Made by a program: the position numbers and the translations under genes
Shown: one piece after another, positions 37,061 through 49,011 of the stretch
Layout of the letters: each line of letters opens with the position of its first letter
Position numbering within the stretch: the first letter of the stretch is position 1
The notes under the pieces: generated by a model
Database searches by the model: none
What the model saw: only the letters and a program-made list of their open reading frames with translations
What the model was told of the DNA's origin: nothing
Origin: Combretum micranthum
Lineage: Eukaryota; Streptophyta; Magnoliopsida; Myrtales; Combretaceae
Direction: 5' to 3'
Assembly: GCA_024138025.1 (NCBI GenBank)
Contig: JAMXBD010002259.1
Coordinates: 1-64,000 of the forward strand
DNA: 64,000 nucleotides

Positions 37061-37294
37061 TAAAGAATTTAGGAGTAGAGAATAATTCTTATTATTATGC
37101 TCTAATAATTTTTACATAATAGCATTTATATATAATTATAAGAATGCTATATTAGGAAAGACAATAAATCATAATAAAACTTCATAATCTAATATTTAAT
37201 TCCTACAACTATAATAATATTACACATATATCAGTTAATATAATATTTAATTTCTACAGCTAGCATAATAATATTACACTTATGTCAGTCAACA
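37061..37294 (-). repeat. Copia 3' LTR (234 bp)
   Basis: Read on the minus strand it runs TGTTGACTGACATAAG... to ...CTCCTAAATTCTTTA (terminal CA mutated to TA). It is shorter than the 5' copy because of small indels in the repeated 'gtcaacataatattt' part, so the insertion is not recent. Confidence 0.93.
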
Positions 37295-37318
37295 CTCCCC
37301 CTCAAGTTGGAGCATAGA
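37295..37318 (-). other. Copia polypurine tract
   Basis: CAACTTGAGGGGGAG on the minus strand, directly before the LTR start TGTTGACT. This is the typical Copia plus-strand primer. Confidence 0.85.
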
Positions 37319-37319
37319 T

Positions 37320-37870
37320 ATCACGCATGCCCAACTCGTAAATTCAAGCATGATAGGTTCTGTGACACAACCCTTTAATGAGCATATCGGCTAGTTGCTT
37401 ATCAGATGTCACATGATGTAAGCTTGAGACACCATCAGTCAATTTCTCTTTGATGAAGTATCGATCAATCTCTATATGCTTGGTTTGATCATGTTGAATA
37501 GGATTTTATGCTATACTAATAGCAACTTTGTTGTCACAATACAAGGACAGTGTTTCTTTACCTAACAGACTTAATTCTTCTAATATCTTCTGCAACCATA
37601 GAAACTCACAAACCCCTTGAGCCATAGCTCTGTATTTTGCTTTAGCACTTGATCAAGCAACTACACTTTGTTTCTTACTCCTCCATGTTACTAGGTTTCC
37701 TCCTACAAGTGTGCAATAACCAGTGGTGGACCTTCTATCACTTGAAGATCCAGCCCAATCCACATCTGTAAAGCCTTCTATCTGAAGGTGACCATGCTTG
37801 GCGAACAGCAGTCCTTTTCCTGGAGCAGACTTCAGGTATCTCAAGATGCAAAATACCGATTGCATGTGTG
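37320..37870 (-). pseudogene. Copia RNase H
   Basis: The minus strand shows MQSVFCILRYLKSAPGKGLL, then IEGFTDVDWAGSSSDRRSTT and GYCTLVGGNLVTWRSKKQSV, all standard Copia RNase H motifs including the TD.DWAG active site. After VVA the frame is broken, but the tail (LADMLIKG-like, then GMRDIYAPT) is visible down to about 37320. Confidence 0.88.
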
Positions 37871-38099
37871 ATTCTCATGGATCATGCATAAATTGACTCA
37901 TTAGACTGACTGCATATGTAAGGCCTGGTCTAGTGTGTGAGAGATATATTAGTCTTCCTACCATTCTCTAGTATCTCCCTAAATCAACTGAATCACCAAC
38001 TCCAGCCTACAGCTCGTGGTTGTTTTCAACAGGAGATTCTGCTGGCTTACAACCCAACATGCCAGTTTCTTCTAAGAGATGCAGAATATATTTTCTCTA

Positions 38100-38650
38100 G
38101 AAATGAAGATACCTTTCTTTGATAGCAACTTCAATTCCTATGAAATATTGCAGTTTTCCTAGATCCTTTATTTCAATTCCTGGGCCAAAAGTTTCTTCAA
38201 TCGAGCCATCTCCTCTTTACTATCTCCTCATCACTATATCATTAACATAAACTATGAGAATAGTAACTTTACCCTCATTATGTTAATAAATAGAGTATGA
38301 TCTGCATTACTCTATTGATAGCCGAAAGAGATCATAGCTTTACTAAACCTATCGAACCATGCTCTAGGAGATTGCTTTAATCCATACAAGGCCTTTTTTA
38401 GTCTGCATATTTTCCCATGTGATTTTCATTATAAAATCTAGGAGGGATCTCCATATACACTTCTTCTTCTAAATCTCCATATAGAAAGACATTTTTCACA
38501 TCAAACTGTAAATCTAGTCAAGATTGGCTGCACATGATAACAAGATTCTTATGGTGTTCATTTTACCTACTGGAGGAAAAGTTTTCTGGTAATCTACCCC
38601 ATAGGTTTGAGTGAATCCTTTAGCCACCAATCTAGCTTTGAACATGTCAA
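38100..38650 (-). pseudogene. Copia reverse transcriptase, catalytic YVDD changed to YVND
   Basis: The minus strand shows [20 protein letters not shown] and [20 protein letters not shown], then, after several stops, IVYVND at 38238-38249, where plant Copia has YVDD. The first Asp codon is AAT, a single G-to-A change. Stops occur before and after the motif. Confidence 0.85.
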
Positions 38651-39275
38651 TAGGTCCATCAGCTTTGTGTTTCATAGTAAACACCCATTTGTAGCCTACT
38701 AGTTTCTTTCCAGGTGGAGAGGTAACAAGCTCCCAAGTCTCATTTTAATTAAGGCTTTCATTTCTTCAATCATTACTCCCTTCCATTTGGATCATTGAGT
38801 GCTTCCTTCCAATCTTGTGGAATAGACATAGACGAAATGGACAAGGTAAAAGCTCTATAGGTAGGAGACAAAGAATCATAGGAAACGAAATTAGAAATGG
38901 GATGTTTAGTACAGGTCCTAACACCTTTCCTTTGAGAAATAGGATTATCTAAATGATCAAAAGGTAACTCACAAGAAGAGGATGATTCTTGGCACACAGA
39001 GTAGGTTGCACGATGGCTTCTTCTATCATGTCTTTGTCTCTCCTTGAGTACCTCTTCAAATCAAGTTTGTCTAAACGACCAATTTTCTCCCCCTGGATAA
39101 TAGTCTCCTTCTAACCATCAATTTCTCTTAGGGTAAGATCAATAAGGGTTACAGAACTAGGTATCATCTCTTCCTTTGCATTACTCTCCTGAAGTGATGA
39201 TAGGGTTGGACTAAAGTAAGGTTTAGTTTCTCTGAAAGTAACATCCATACTCACAAAATACTGCTTAGATGGAGG
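38651..39275 (-). pseudogene. Copia integrase-RT linker
   Basis: Weakly conserved coding remnant between the integrase C-terminus and RT. Readable pieces on the minus strand include HPISNFVSYDSLSPTYRAFT and DWKEALNDPN (typical Copia: W..AM..E), and FRETKPYF followed by serine-rich sequence. It ends where a solo LTR interrupts it at 39281, after the target duplication at 39276-39280. Confidence 0.75.
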
Positions 39276-39280
39276 GTGAT

Positions 39281-42200
39281 TGTCACGCCCCATAAGGTAC
39301 CATAAACGTAACAGTCCGCCACATGCCATATAAGACCCATGGATTACTACCTTAGTCCTTTGGGAGTGTTGTATAGATGTAAGGCGTCCCTTTATGACAA
39401 TAGAATACTTGAATCGATGGAGATAAATAGTTTAAATCGATATTCAATAGTATTAGAATATAAATCAAAACACATATAAATAGTTACATATATTAAGGGG
39501 CATTCCCCTGCAAAAGAATATTGTTAAGAGGTCTATTACAATCATCCAGAGTCTTTCGGTTTCCTACGGAAGTCTAAACGGAAATGAATATAACTTCTAA
39601 AGGAAACACCTAGCTCCTGTACCTGAGCCGTAGGGTACCTTTGTCTAAGCCAGACAAACGAATGCTGCAACAAATAAAAACTGTAGGGACGTAAGCTACA
39701 CTAGCTTAGTGACTGAGAACTTCCAAGATTACATTCATAACACATCATGCAAGCAAGTGATTAATCAAATAAGTGATATGCATCAAACATATGGAAAGCA
39801 ACAGAAATATGACTAGTCGGAAATCATATGTGAATGGAATTTCACCCTCCATTCCAAGCTAGCAAATTAACGAATACTGGGTACTACTAAAATATGTTGT
39901 TTTTTGGATCACGGTCAACTAACCTATAATTTTATTTATGGATCACGATTAACCAACTCATTATTTCGTTTACGGATCACGATTAACCAACTTTTACTCC
40001 GTTTGTGGATCATGGGCAACCAACCAATGCTAATACTCATCCCCATTTGTGATATGAATGAGTCCATATTACTTATTAATTCCGAATAGTTAATTATGCC
40101 AATTCCTTAGGTGATCAATCAACAATTGCAGATAATCAATCCTAATTCATCTATACAACTATTAGTTAATCACCCGGCCTCGATTTTCTTATATTCATTT
40201 TCTCATATCATCAGCAAACATACATAATTCCCATTTATCCCCCATACATATTCATTTATCTTTGCTTAAACTCTAATGCAACTATCATTACAATCACATA
40301 CAATAAATGGAATCGGGAAGAAATACTCACTCAGCCATTGGAACACCGGTCCTCTAATAGTAATAGTCCGGTGGAAGGGAATCGTCAATCTCGGGATCAC
40401 CTAAAAAAGAAGAAATTCCCTAATGAGTATTTCATCACTTAACTAATCCAAACTATTAAACAAAACTATCATGTCTGTAATGCTCATTATTTGCGAAAGT
40501 CTCAACTTAAAACGGTCGTAACTTGGTCATTTTAACTCCGAATTTTACAAATTATATATCGATTTCTATCTACTTCGAAAGATCTATCTATTTCTAATAT
40601 TATTTCCAAGTTTTGAAAACTTTTGTGTCTCGAAACATTCTGATCAGTAGCAAAATCCAATTATGAAAAATAATTTGTGAATGTTTGAAATGTTTCTACT
40701 TTATAGATCAATTATATAAGCAATATTGATGATTTCCTATCATGAATGGCATGTTATGAGCTTGATGTATGCATTTTCTTGACGATATTTATTAAAAGAA
40801 AATTTTAGAAACTCTTTATTTTGTAAGACTCCATGAATACTTACTCTTAAGAAGACTAGTTTCATGACTTTGATCATTCTCTTTTGTTTTGGAATTATTT
40901 CTTAGGAAAATCTAGTTATCCTTGCTAAACTTGATTCTTTATTATATCTATTCCTTAAGGCATTCATTTCTTCATAAAAATCGCCATTTTATACTTTGTA
41001 AACATGTTTTCAAATAGGGGCTATTCCTAAATCCGAATTTTGTACCAAGGGTTTTAAAGTGATTTCTTGAAGAAAAACTCATTCGACACTTTAAAATTTA
41101 AGGCCCTATTATACCTATCCCTTAAGGATTTCATTTCTTAAATAAAACTTTCATTTTTAGTTTGAAAAATAGGTGTTTTCATGTTATTACTCCTAAATTA
41201 CGAATTTCTTAAAATGACAAGCAACTAAAAATTTCCTACTTTATTTCTACTCCTTGTTTTACATATTTTTCTTAGCAAATCCCATCTCAACTTATAAAAA
41301 TCATCATTTGATGATATTTATTAGCTATACTTGGAGTTGATAAAAGGGTTTTTAAGGCATGGTCTTGAAACCATCCGAATTTTCATTTGACCATTTCAAA
41401 CAATTAATTTCCTTTTTGAGTTTCTTGTCTCATTTACTTAAAGATCCATAAACAACAATATTTATATACACAAGACAAAGGTCTTTATGATCATTAATGC
41501 ACCAAAGCACAAAATATCCATAAGATGATGAATGTCAAGTATAATATGAGCATTTAAATGCTAGATCAACTACTTAGGATGCATGAAATGGAGTTTGAAA
41601 ACATGAACATAGATTTTTATGCAAGATCTTTACTTTACTCTAACATTATACACATGAACATGAAGATCATTATATAAAAACACATTCGAATACAAGATCT
41701 ACTCTTGCGATGGCTTGATATTCATTTAGTAGTCTTTTCTTATCCCTAGCAAGAGCTCATGGGGACTTAAGATGAAAATACTCATGAACAATCTTGCAAT
41801 TACAAGGTTTAATGGTAGAAATGTAAAGATTCATCACCTAGAGCTTGGAATAAGAAGAGAAAAAGAAGAAAGAAAATAAATTTGTGTGAGTGTGTATGCG
41901 TGATAGGGGTCACGACATCAAGGAGAAAAGAGAGAGAGTTTTTACTTGAGTGAAAAAAATGAAAGAGTAAAAAGAGAGAGAGAGTATAAAGGAATATATA
42001 TAGAGGAGTAAATTATGGTTTAATTAATTGAATAAAAAAAATAAGGATAAAAGGGAGGAGGGGGGCGGGGCACGGGGGAGGAAGGGTTGAGGTGAGTTTG
42101 AATTTGTTTTGTTTTATTGATTTGTGTAATAAAAAGTCTTAAAATGTAATAATTTCTTAAGAGACAAAAATTCTTGAAAAAGAAAATATAATTGAGTGTT

Positions 42201-42690
42201 TTGTAAGATGTAAGAGTAGGGTATGGCTTGTGAGAGTAGTAGATTATACTTGTAAATAGTAATAAATAGTAATCAAGATAATTAATTTACCGGTATAAAA
42301 AAAATACCAGAAAAATGGCTATATCTGTAATTTTTATAAATCGAAAAATTATAAAATTTATACTTTTTAAATCCTTATTAAATTTCGGTTCTAAAGAGTA
42401 TTCTTGAATATTTTTCGAATTTCGAGTCCCGGAGCTCGTTTTTACATAATGGATATCGGGATGGCCCAGAATAGAAAATTTTTTGAAATCAAATCTTTTT
42501 ATGGTTTGAAATATACTTTAGAACAATATTCTAGATTAAATCATTTTACAAAAGTTTCTTAGTTTAAAATCGAAGGAAAGCCGGATCCAGGGTTCTTAAG
42601 TTTCTTATCCAAGCTCAATCTAATCCGGTTTAGGGTTTTGGTTTCCAGTTCCCAAAGTGTACTTGGTCACTAGGAAAACCAGGGTTTACA
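39281..42690 (-). mobile_element. Solo A-type Gypsy LTR (3410 bp) with GTGAT duplication
   Basis: Plus-strand ends are TGTCACGCCCC and AGGGTTTACA, flanked by gtgat at 39276-39280 and 42691-42695 (5/5). No internal domain is present. It splits Copia between integrase and RT. It contains the core block (about 40500-40610, minus) and a 34-bp minisatellite. Confidence 0.95.
39904..40020 (-). repeat. LTR minisatellite, period about 34 bp
   Basis: The anchor ggatcacg/ggatca recurs at 39906, 39940, 39974 and 40007. The unit is about 'tatggatcacgattaaccaa' plus 'ctcattatttcgtt'. It is homologous in position to the arrays in other A LTRs. Confidence 0.88.
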
Positions 42691-42695
42691 GTGAT

Positions 42696-43017
42696 AGCAT
42701 CTATAAACTTTTTGTGTCGATGAGTATCCAATAAACACATACCTAAGGGCTCGTGGATCTAATTTCCCAACACCCTTAGTATGAATAAAATAAACACATC
42801 CGAATACCTTTGGAGGAACAATGTATGTATTATGTCCTTTCGAGGTTTCTAAAGGACTCTTGTAGTTAAGAGCTCTAAGAACCATTCGGTTGATAAGATA
42901 TGCAGCAACTAGAATTGCATCCCCCCAGTAAAGCTTAAGAAGATTCATGGTAAACATAAGTAACCTAGCAACTTCCAAAAGATACCTCTTTTTCCTTTTG
43001 GCTACCCCATTTTGTGT
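42696..43017 (-). pseudogene. Copia integrase, C-terminal part (catalytic Glu changed to Lys)
   Basis: On the minus strand the block reads QNGVAKRKKRYLLEVARLLM, then YWGDAILVAAYLINRM and PPKVFGCVYFIHTKGVGKLD, followed by RYVFIGYSSTQKVYRCY. Plant Copia has NGVAERKNRHLLE here; the Glu of the DDE triad is Lys (GAA to AAA type). The block lies between two solo LTRs. Confidence 0.88.
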
Positions 43018-43658
43018 TGTCACGCCCCGTAGGGTATCTTAAACGTAACAGCCCGCCACATACTAAATAAGACTCTCAAGTTCCCTACCCGGGCCCTTCG
43101 GGAGTCTTAAGTAGATGTAAAGCGTTCCTTTACGACAATAGAATACTTCAATAAATGGAGTTAAACAGTTTAATGTGGCATTCATTAGCCATAGATAATA
43201 AATCAAAACGCATAATTATAGTTTACAAAATCTAAGGGGCATTCCCCCGCAAAACAATAACAAGTCCATTACAGTCATCCAGAGTCCTTAGTTTCCAATG
43301 GAAGTCTATTCAAAAGAAATGAAGTAAACTTCTATGGGAAACTCCTATCTCCGGTACCTGTGCTATGGCTTGCCTCGGTCTAAGCCATATAAACTCGTGT
43401 TGCAATAGATAAAAACTATGGGGGCGTAAGCTAACTAGCTTAGTGAGTAATAACTTCCATAACACAATTATGTACAATTCATTCAAGCAAGTGATTATTC
43501 AAGCAAGTGTATGCATCAAACAAATGAGTTCAACAAACATATGACCAACCGGAAATTATATGTGGATGGACTTGCGCCCTCCATCCCGGGTTAGCAGATT
43601 AACGAATCCTGCGGTACGACGCCGTTTAAGCTCACGGTCAACTAACAATATTTCTTTT

Positions 43659-43770
43659 TATGGATCACGATTAACCAACATATTCGTTTTATGGATCACG
43701 ATTAACCAACATATTCGTTTTATGGATCACGATTAACCAACATATTCGTTTTATGGATCACGAAAAACCA
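43659..43770 (-). repeat. LTR minisatellite, period exactly 31 bp
   Basis: tggatcac begins at 43661, 43692, 43723 and 43754, with near-identical units ('ttaaccaacatattcgtttt' in between). This is the cleanest of the homologous arrays. Confidence 0.93.
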
Positions 43771-45835
43771 ACCAAATGCGAATGCTCCTTCCCCATCGTG
43801 ATATGAATGAATCCAATTACAATTGAAGTCGGATATACATTAATTCAATTCTTTTAAGTGACCAACAAGTATTCTCAAACATTCAATAAAGAGTACTAGC
43901 TAATCAGTTAATAGCTTAACACTCGGTTTCGATATTTCTTAAGTTCCATTCACACATCAACAGCAGATAACTATACAATTCCCATATACCCCATCATGCA
44001 TATCCATTTTATCTTTGTCTACACCACTAGTGCCACTACATTACAATCACAACATTAATTGAGAGTGAAAGTACAACTCACTTGGCCATTGGACGCCGGT
44101 CTTTCTAGTAGTAGTCGGGAGGTAGGGTATCGTCTTGCTCGGGATCACCTACCAAGTAAGAATAATCCTAATGAGATTCTCATCATGTAACTAATCCAAA
44201 CTATGCATCTAGACTAGATGAATTCGGAATTCTCGCTCTTTGCGGAAGTTCTGACTTAAAACGGCCATAACTTGGTCATTTTAACTCGGAATTTCGCAAA
44301 TTTTATATCGATCTCTATCTACTTCGAAAGATCTATCTATTTCTAATATTAAATTCAAGTTTTGAAAAATAGTAAAGTCACGGAACAGTGGGATCAGATC
44401 TGTTCCACAATTTCTCCAATTCCGAAAATTTGTTTTGCTTTTGATAAGAAATGTTCCTAGTTGATGATTCATGCATGAATGGTATAGGAATGAATTACTA
44501 ACATGAATGCCATGTAATGAACTCAATATATGCATGGTCATGATGATTTTGTGATAATAAACTCTTATGAACTCCTAAGTGTTAGGAAATTCCATAAAGG
44601 TTATTTCTAAGAAGCTATTCTTCCACTTTACACTCCTTAGGGTTTCTTTGATTTTTAATCTTGTAATTCACTTGTTGTCTAAATAAAATGAGTTCTCAAA
44701 GTCTATACTAACCATGGCTTTCATTCATGCATAAAAATTCCCATTTTTCATTTGATAAACATGTTTTTAAACAAGCCTTTTGTGAAAATCCGAATTTTTA
44801 AAATTCCATTTTCTTGCATTTTTCTTATGGATAAACTTGTCTAATGCATTAAAATTTGAAGCTCCAATGTATATATTATCTAAGGACTTCATTTAGCTTA
44901 TAAAACATCCAATTTAGACTTAGGTACTAAGTGTTCTTGTAGGCATGAACCTAATTACGAATTTGACTATTGATCCACACATCAATATTTTTCATTCTAA
45001 CTCCACCACTTGTTTTACATTCCTATCATGCCTAAACTCATCTAAGCTTATAAAAATCATTCCTTCAATATACCTATTACACATACCCTTCATTTTTCTT
45101 ATGAAACATGAGTTTGAAAATGATTTTGGGGGTTTTTAAAGTAGGGTCTCAATTTCATCCGAATTTCCAACATTGCATATTTAACAAAGCCTTTCCTTTT
45201 TCAATGTTCTTGCTTTCCATATATGAAGATCCACTATCTAACACACCCTTACATGAACAAGACTATATTTTTATGATCATCAATGCATGGAAAACAAAAT
45301 AAACCTATGATCATACATGTAAATGAAAATGTGAGTGTCTAAACTTTAGATCTACTAACTATAATGCATAAATCATAAATCTCATGGCATGAACATCAAT
45401 ATATATACAAGATCTCTACTTTACATGCATGAACAAGATGAGATCTTAACATAAACACATCTAAACACTAGATCCATGTCTTGTGATGGCTTGATATTCT
45501 TGTTCATGTGTTTTCATGTCCCTAGCAAGAGCTCATGGGGATTAAATGAGAAAACACACAAGATATAGTCTTGCCATTACAAGATCTAGGAAGAACAAGG
45601 TCTAAAATCAACATACCAAAGGAGTTCTGGAGTAGAAAAGAGGAGAAAATGAGTTGAACTTGTGAGATGGGGAGGGGGCAAAGCTCATGGCAACTTAAGG
45701 GGAAAAGAGAGAGTTTTTACTCTTTGTAAAAATTTGAAACAAGAAGAAATGAAGAGAGAGAGAGAGAAAAATATGTTTATATATGAAGGCATTAGGGTTT
45801 ATTAATGAATAAAAATTGCAAACATAAATCAAATT

Positions 45836-45852
45836 GGGGGGGGGGGGGGGGG
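45836..45852 (+). repeat. Run of 17 G residues
   Basis: An uninterrupted G17 at the position of the C-rich part of the GC box in related LTRs, about 60-75 bp from the TATA box on the minus strand. It could form a G-quadruplex, or its length may be a sequencing artefact. Confidence 0.85.
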
Positions 45853-46475
45853 TGTTGCACCGGCCACATCCATGTGTATGTGTGTGTGTGTTTTTAAAAT
45901 TTGATATTTTGTAATTTAGTAAATTAAAATGTAATAAATGTGATAATTATTTAAGAGACAAAATTTCTTGGAAAAGAAAATTAAAATGAGTAGTTGTAAG
46001 GATGTAAGAATAGGGTATGGGTAGTGTGTAGTGTAGGTTGTACTTGTGAATAGTAGACAAGACATCTACTTTACCGGTTGTACCGAAAACACGGGAAAAG
46101 CTATAACTGTAATTTTTATAGCTCGGAAAATTATAAAATTGATATTTTTGGAATCCTTATAAAATTATGGTTCTAATAAATATTTCGGAACATTTTTCTG
46201 AATCCGTGGTCCGAGGCACGCTTTTTCGTAACTGAGCTCGGGAAGGCCCGGAATTAAAAAATTCCCGAATTTAAAACTTTCAAGGTTTAAAATGTACTTT
46301 AAAACAATAATTCAACTTCATTTACTTTATAAAATTTCTTTCATTATGAAACCGAAGGAAAGCCGGATTTAGGGTTCCTAGACTTCACTCACTAGACTCA
46401 AACTTGATCGTATTAGGGTTTCGCTTCCAACTCCCAGGGCTCTTAACTACTAAGAATACCGGGGTTTACATGTGC

Positions 46476-46960
46476 ACTTGTATAAGGACAACTGGTATGA
46501 TGAATTATCCCATGTGACTCCAAATAAGAACCAAATCTTCCATTCATGTATTCAGTGCCAGTATCAGTCCTAAGAATCTTTATTTTAGCATCAAATTGAG
46601 TGCAAACCATCTTATGAAAAGACTGAAAGTAGGACAATACATCACTCTTAGTCTTAAGTAGATATACCTAAGTCATCCTAGTGCAATAATTAATAAACGT
46701 AACAAACCATTTACTACCAAATAAGGAAGTAGTCTGAGTAGGGCCCCAAACATTAGAGTGAATAGTTATGAAAGGAAACTTACTTTTATTATTACTCAAA
46801 GGATAAGAGTTTCGAGAATGTTTTGCATATTCGTAAGCATCACAGAATAATGAATCAAACTGAGTCTTTGAAAACAAACTAAGGAATAATTTTCTTAAAA
46901 CAAAAAAAGAGAGATGTCCCAAGCACCTGTGCCACTATAATATTTCCTGATTAACATCCT
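46476..46960 (-). pseudogene. Copia integrase, zinc finger and first part of core (first Asp changed to Asn)
   Basis: On the minus strand: MGHLSFFVLRKLF (HH part, first His context damaged), CDAYEYAKHSRNSYPLSNNK, then HSNVWGPTQTTSLFGSKWFV, where Copia has HSDVWGP. Then KILRTDTGTEYMN keeps the second Asp. Together with the Glu-to-Lys change this leaves one of three DDE residues. Interrupted at 46471 by the solo LTR. Confidence 0.87.
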
Positions 46961-46982
46961 TATTTCCCCCATAAGAAGCCTG

Positions 46983-47512
46983 CTAAAGACTAGAACCTTG
47001 ACTCCCATCCAACATATATAAGCCATCGTGCAATCTACCACTGCCAATCCTCTTCCCTATTTGAAGATCTTGAAAGACACAATGATAAGGGAAAAACTCA
47101 ATTTTACAGTTGAGATATTTTGTAAGTGTACTGACAAATAACAGATTAATAGGAAATTGAGGGATATGAAGCATAAAGGATACTTTGATATGGGGAGTAT
47201 AGAAAATAGAACATGTTCCAGATACTGGGGTAAAAAACCATCGGCTATTCGGACATTGTCCTTTTCTAAACATGATGAGTATTCAAGAAAAGTTTTTGAG
47301 GAGACCGTCATGTGTCTATTCGCACCAGAATCAATAATCCAATAGTTAGTATCAAGGATAGCAAAAAAAGCATTACCTGACTGCACAAAGTTGGATTTGG
47401 CATCGGAAAAAGATTCTTTATGAGAATTCAGACGCTTGACATGCTGAATCTCATCAGGAGAGAAGAAGTTAGAGGGAGTTATCTTAGGAGTTGACTCTAT
47501 AGTTTCAAACAA
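46983..47512 (-). pseudogene. Copia protease and pre-integrase region
   Basis: On the minus strand NYWIIDSGANRHMTVSSKTF carries the DSGA active site of Copia proteases, intact. The following flap region and GAG-pre-integrase stretch (DLQIGKRIGSGRLHDGLYML) continue in another frame after a shift near 47270. Confidence 0.88.
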
Positions 47513-47518
47513 ATTTGC

Positions 47519-48362
47519 CTAAGTAAAGTTAACTCGTTTGCCTTCACGACCTCTCGTTGGGAGTCCATGTAGCTTCCAGCAAGTCTCTTTAGTATGACAT
47601 GGTCTCCTACAATAATCACATCGTAAATTATCCTTATTAGAACTATGGGCCTTCAGCTGCTCAGGTGAATCACTAGCTACTACCAAACCAGACTTTTCAA
47701 CTTGTGGGATATAGAGCATGGCATTGCGCTTACTCTCTTCCTGCTGAACATAGGAATATGCCTCCTTAAGAGAAGGAAAAGTAGTCTTACCCAGAACATG
47801 AACTCTGATACGATCAAATTCATTGTTCAGCCTGGCCAAGAAATCATAGACCTTTTCTTTTGCAAGCAATTTCTGAAATTTGACTGCATCTCCTATAATC
47901 AACTTGAAAGTCTTGATAATAGTCAAGTTCTTGCCACAAACCATTCAACTCGGAAAAATACTACGAGATTGTCATCTCTCCTTGCTTCAAACCATGAACC
48001 TTGTTTCGAATCTCATAAATCTGGGCATCATTTCCCACTTGTGAATATGTGAGAGTAACAACATTCCATATTTTTGCTGCTGTGTTTATCAATAAGTATG
48101 TTCTTGAAATTTGGGGCTACATGGAATTGATAAGCCATGCCATTACCAGTGAATTTTTAGAATCCCACTGATTGAATGATGGATCAATTATTGCTGGTTT
48201 GACTTTAGCATTGTTAATATAACCCTGTATTCCCCTAGCTTTGATAAACAATAAGCAAGACCTTGACCAGGAAAGGTAATTATTCCCATCAAGCTTTACA
48301 AGGCTAATTTACAATGAAGGATTATCAGTACTAATGGTTGCAATTCTCTTATCACTTTCCAT
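47519..48362 (-). pseudogene. Copia gag
   Basis: It starts at ATG (48362, minus) as MESDKRIATISTDNPSL, then LVKLDGNNYLSW and YEIRNKVHGLKQGEMTIS. It becomes open from 47944 (KVYDFLARLNNEFDRIRVHV) and ends with a zinc knuckle, CDYCRRPCHTKETCWKLHG (about 47600). Upstream stops (for example SL*IS and IS*YFS) show decay. It would encode the particle protein. Confidence 0.85.
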
Positions 48363-48737
48363 AATGCAAAAAAAAAAAAAAAAGGAGTTAACCCAAGCAA
48401 TCAAGACAATAAAACAACCTAATAATCGAAGGAAGAGCAATAGAGATGAATCACGATTTAAAATTGATCAAAATCTCCTGGAAAATAGCTAGATGGTGTT
48501 GGAAAAGGATGGTGAGCAAAACCGATGGAAAGCCAATAAAAAAGGTGGCCAGAATAGTGCTCACGCGTTGACGCTGGCTGAAGCTTTAGGTGGCACGTGT
48601 GGTTAGAGAAACGAAGGTCGGTCAGAAATTGGTGGCACACCTTTTGGGATAGGTGGTGTCGACTACCTTCAACCCTAACTTAAGGAAGACTAATTTACGT
48701 CTTTCTAGGGTCTTAAAAAAATTATGACCTAAAAAGT
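48363..48737 (-). other. Copia 5' untranslated leader
   Basis: Between the primer site and gag. It includes a run of 17 A residues (48368-48384 on the plus strand). No coding sequence is supported. Confidence 0.7.
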
Positions 48738-48749
48738 GGTCTAATACCA
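48738..48749 (-). other. Copia primer-binding site
   Basis: TGGTATTAGACC on the minus strand, directly after the LTR terminus ...TTCTTCA. It is the tRNA-iMet type (TGGTATCAGAGC) with two changes. Confidence 0.9.
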
Positions 48750-49011
48750 TGAAGAATTTAGGAGTAGAAAATAATTCTTATTATTATGCTTTAATGATTT
48801 TTACATAATAGCATAAGGTTTATATACAATTACAAGAATGTTATATTAGGAAAGACAATAAATCCTAATAAAACCTCTTAATCTAATATTTATTTCCTAC
48901 AGCTATAATAATATTATACATATGTCAGTCAACATAATATTTGATTCCTAGTCAACACAATATTTAATTCCAACAGCTAGCATAATAATAGTATACTTAT
49001 GTTAGTCAACA
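48750..49011 (-). repeat. Copia 5' LTR (262 bp)
   Basis: Read on the minus strand: TGTTGACTAACATAAG... to ...CCTAAATTCTTCA. It matches the 3' LTR at 37061-37294 with many substitutions and one duplicated 'gtcaaca...atattt' segment. Confidence 0.93.

Larger units (their letters stand above)
43018..46470 (-). mobile_element. Solo A-type Gypsy LTR (3453 bp) in the Copia integrase
   Basis: Plus-strand ends are TGTCACGCCCC and GGGGTTTACA. The flanks are tgtgt (43013-43017) and tgtgc (46471-46475), a 4/5 target duplication. It splits the integrase between SCPYTSA and QNGVA, i.e. within the catalytic core. It has the core block (44255-44350, minus), a 31-bp minisatellite, a TATA box (about 45777, minus) and a 17-base G run. 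Confidence 0.92.
37061..49011 (-). mobile_element. Ty1/Copia element, structurally complete but dead, with two solo LTRs inside
   Basis: The LTRs are at 37061-37294 and 48750-49011, and TCTAC is duplicated at 37056-37060 and 49012-49016 (5/5). Removing the two nested solo LTRs leaves about 5.08 kb, normal for Copia. Order on the minus strand: LTR, primer site, gag, protease, integrase, RT, RNase H, polypurine tract, LTR. It sits inside an RPB2 exon. All coding parts carry stops and frameshifts, and several catalytic residues are replaced (see the domain entries). Confidence 0.95.

Noticed and set aside
43659..43770. Regularly spaced repeats as a CRISPR-like array
   Set aside because: The units are directly tandem, without unique spacers, and lie inside a plant LTR.
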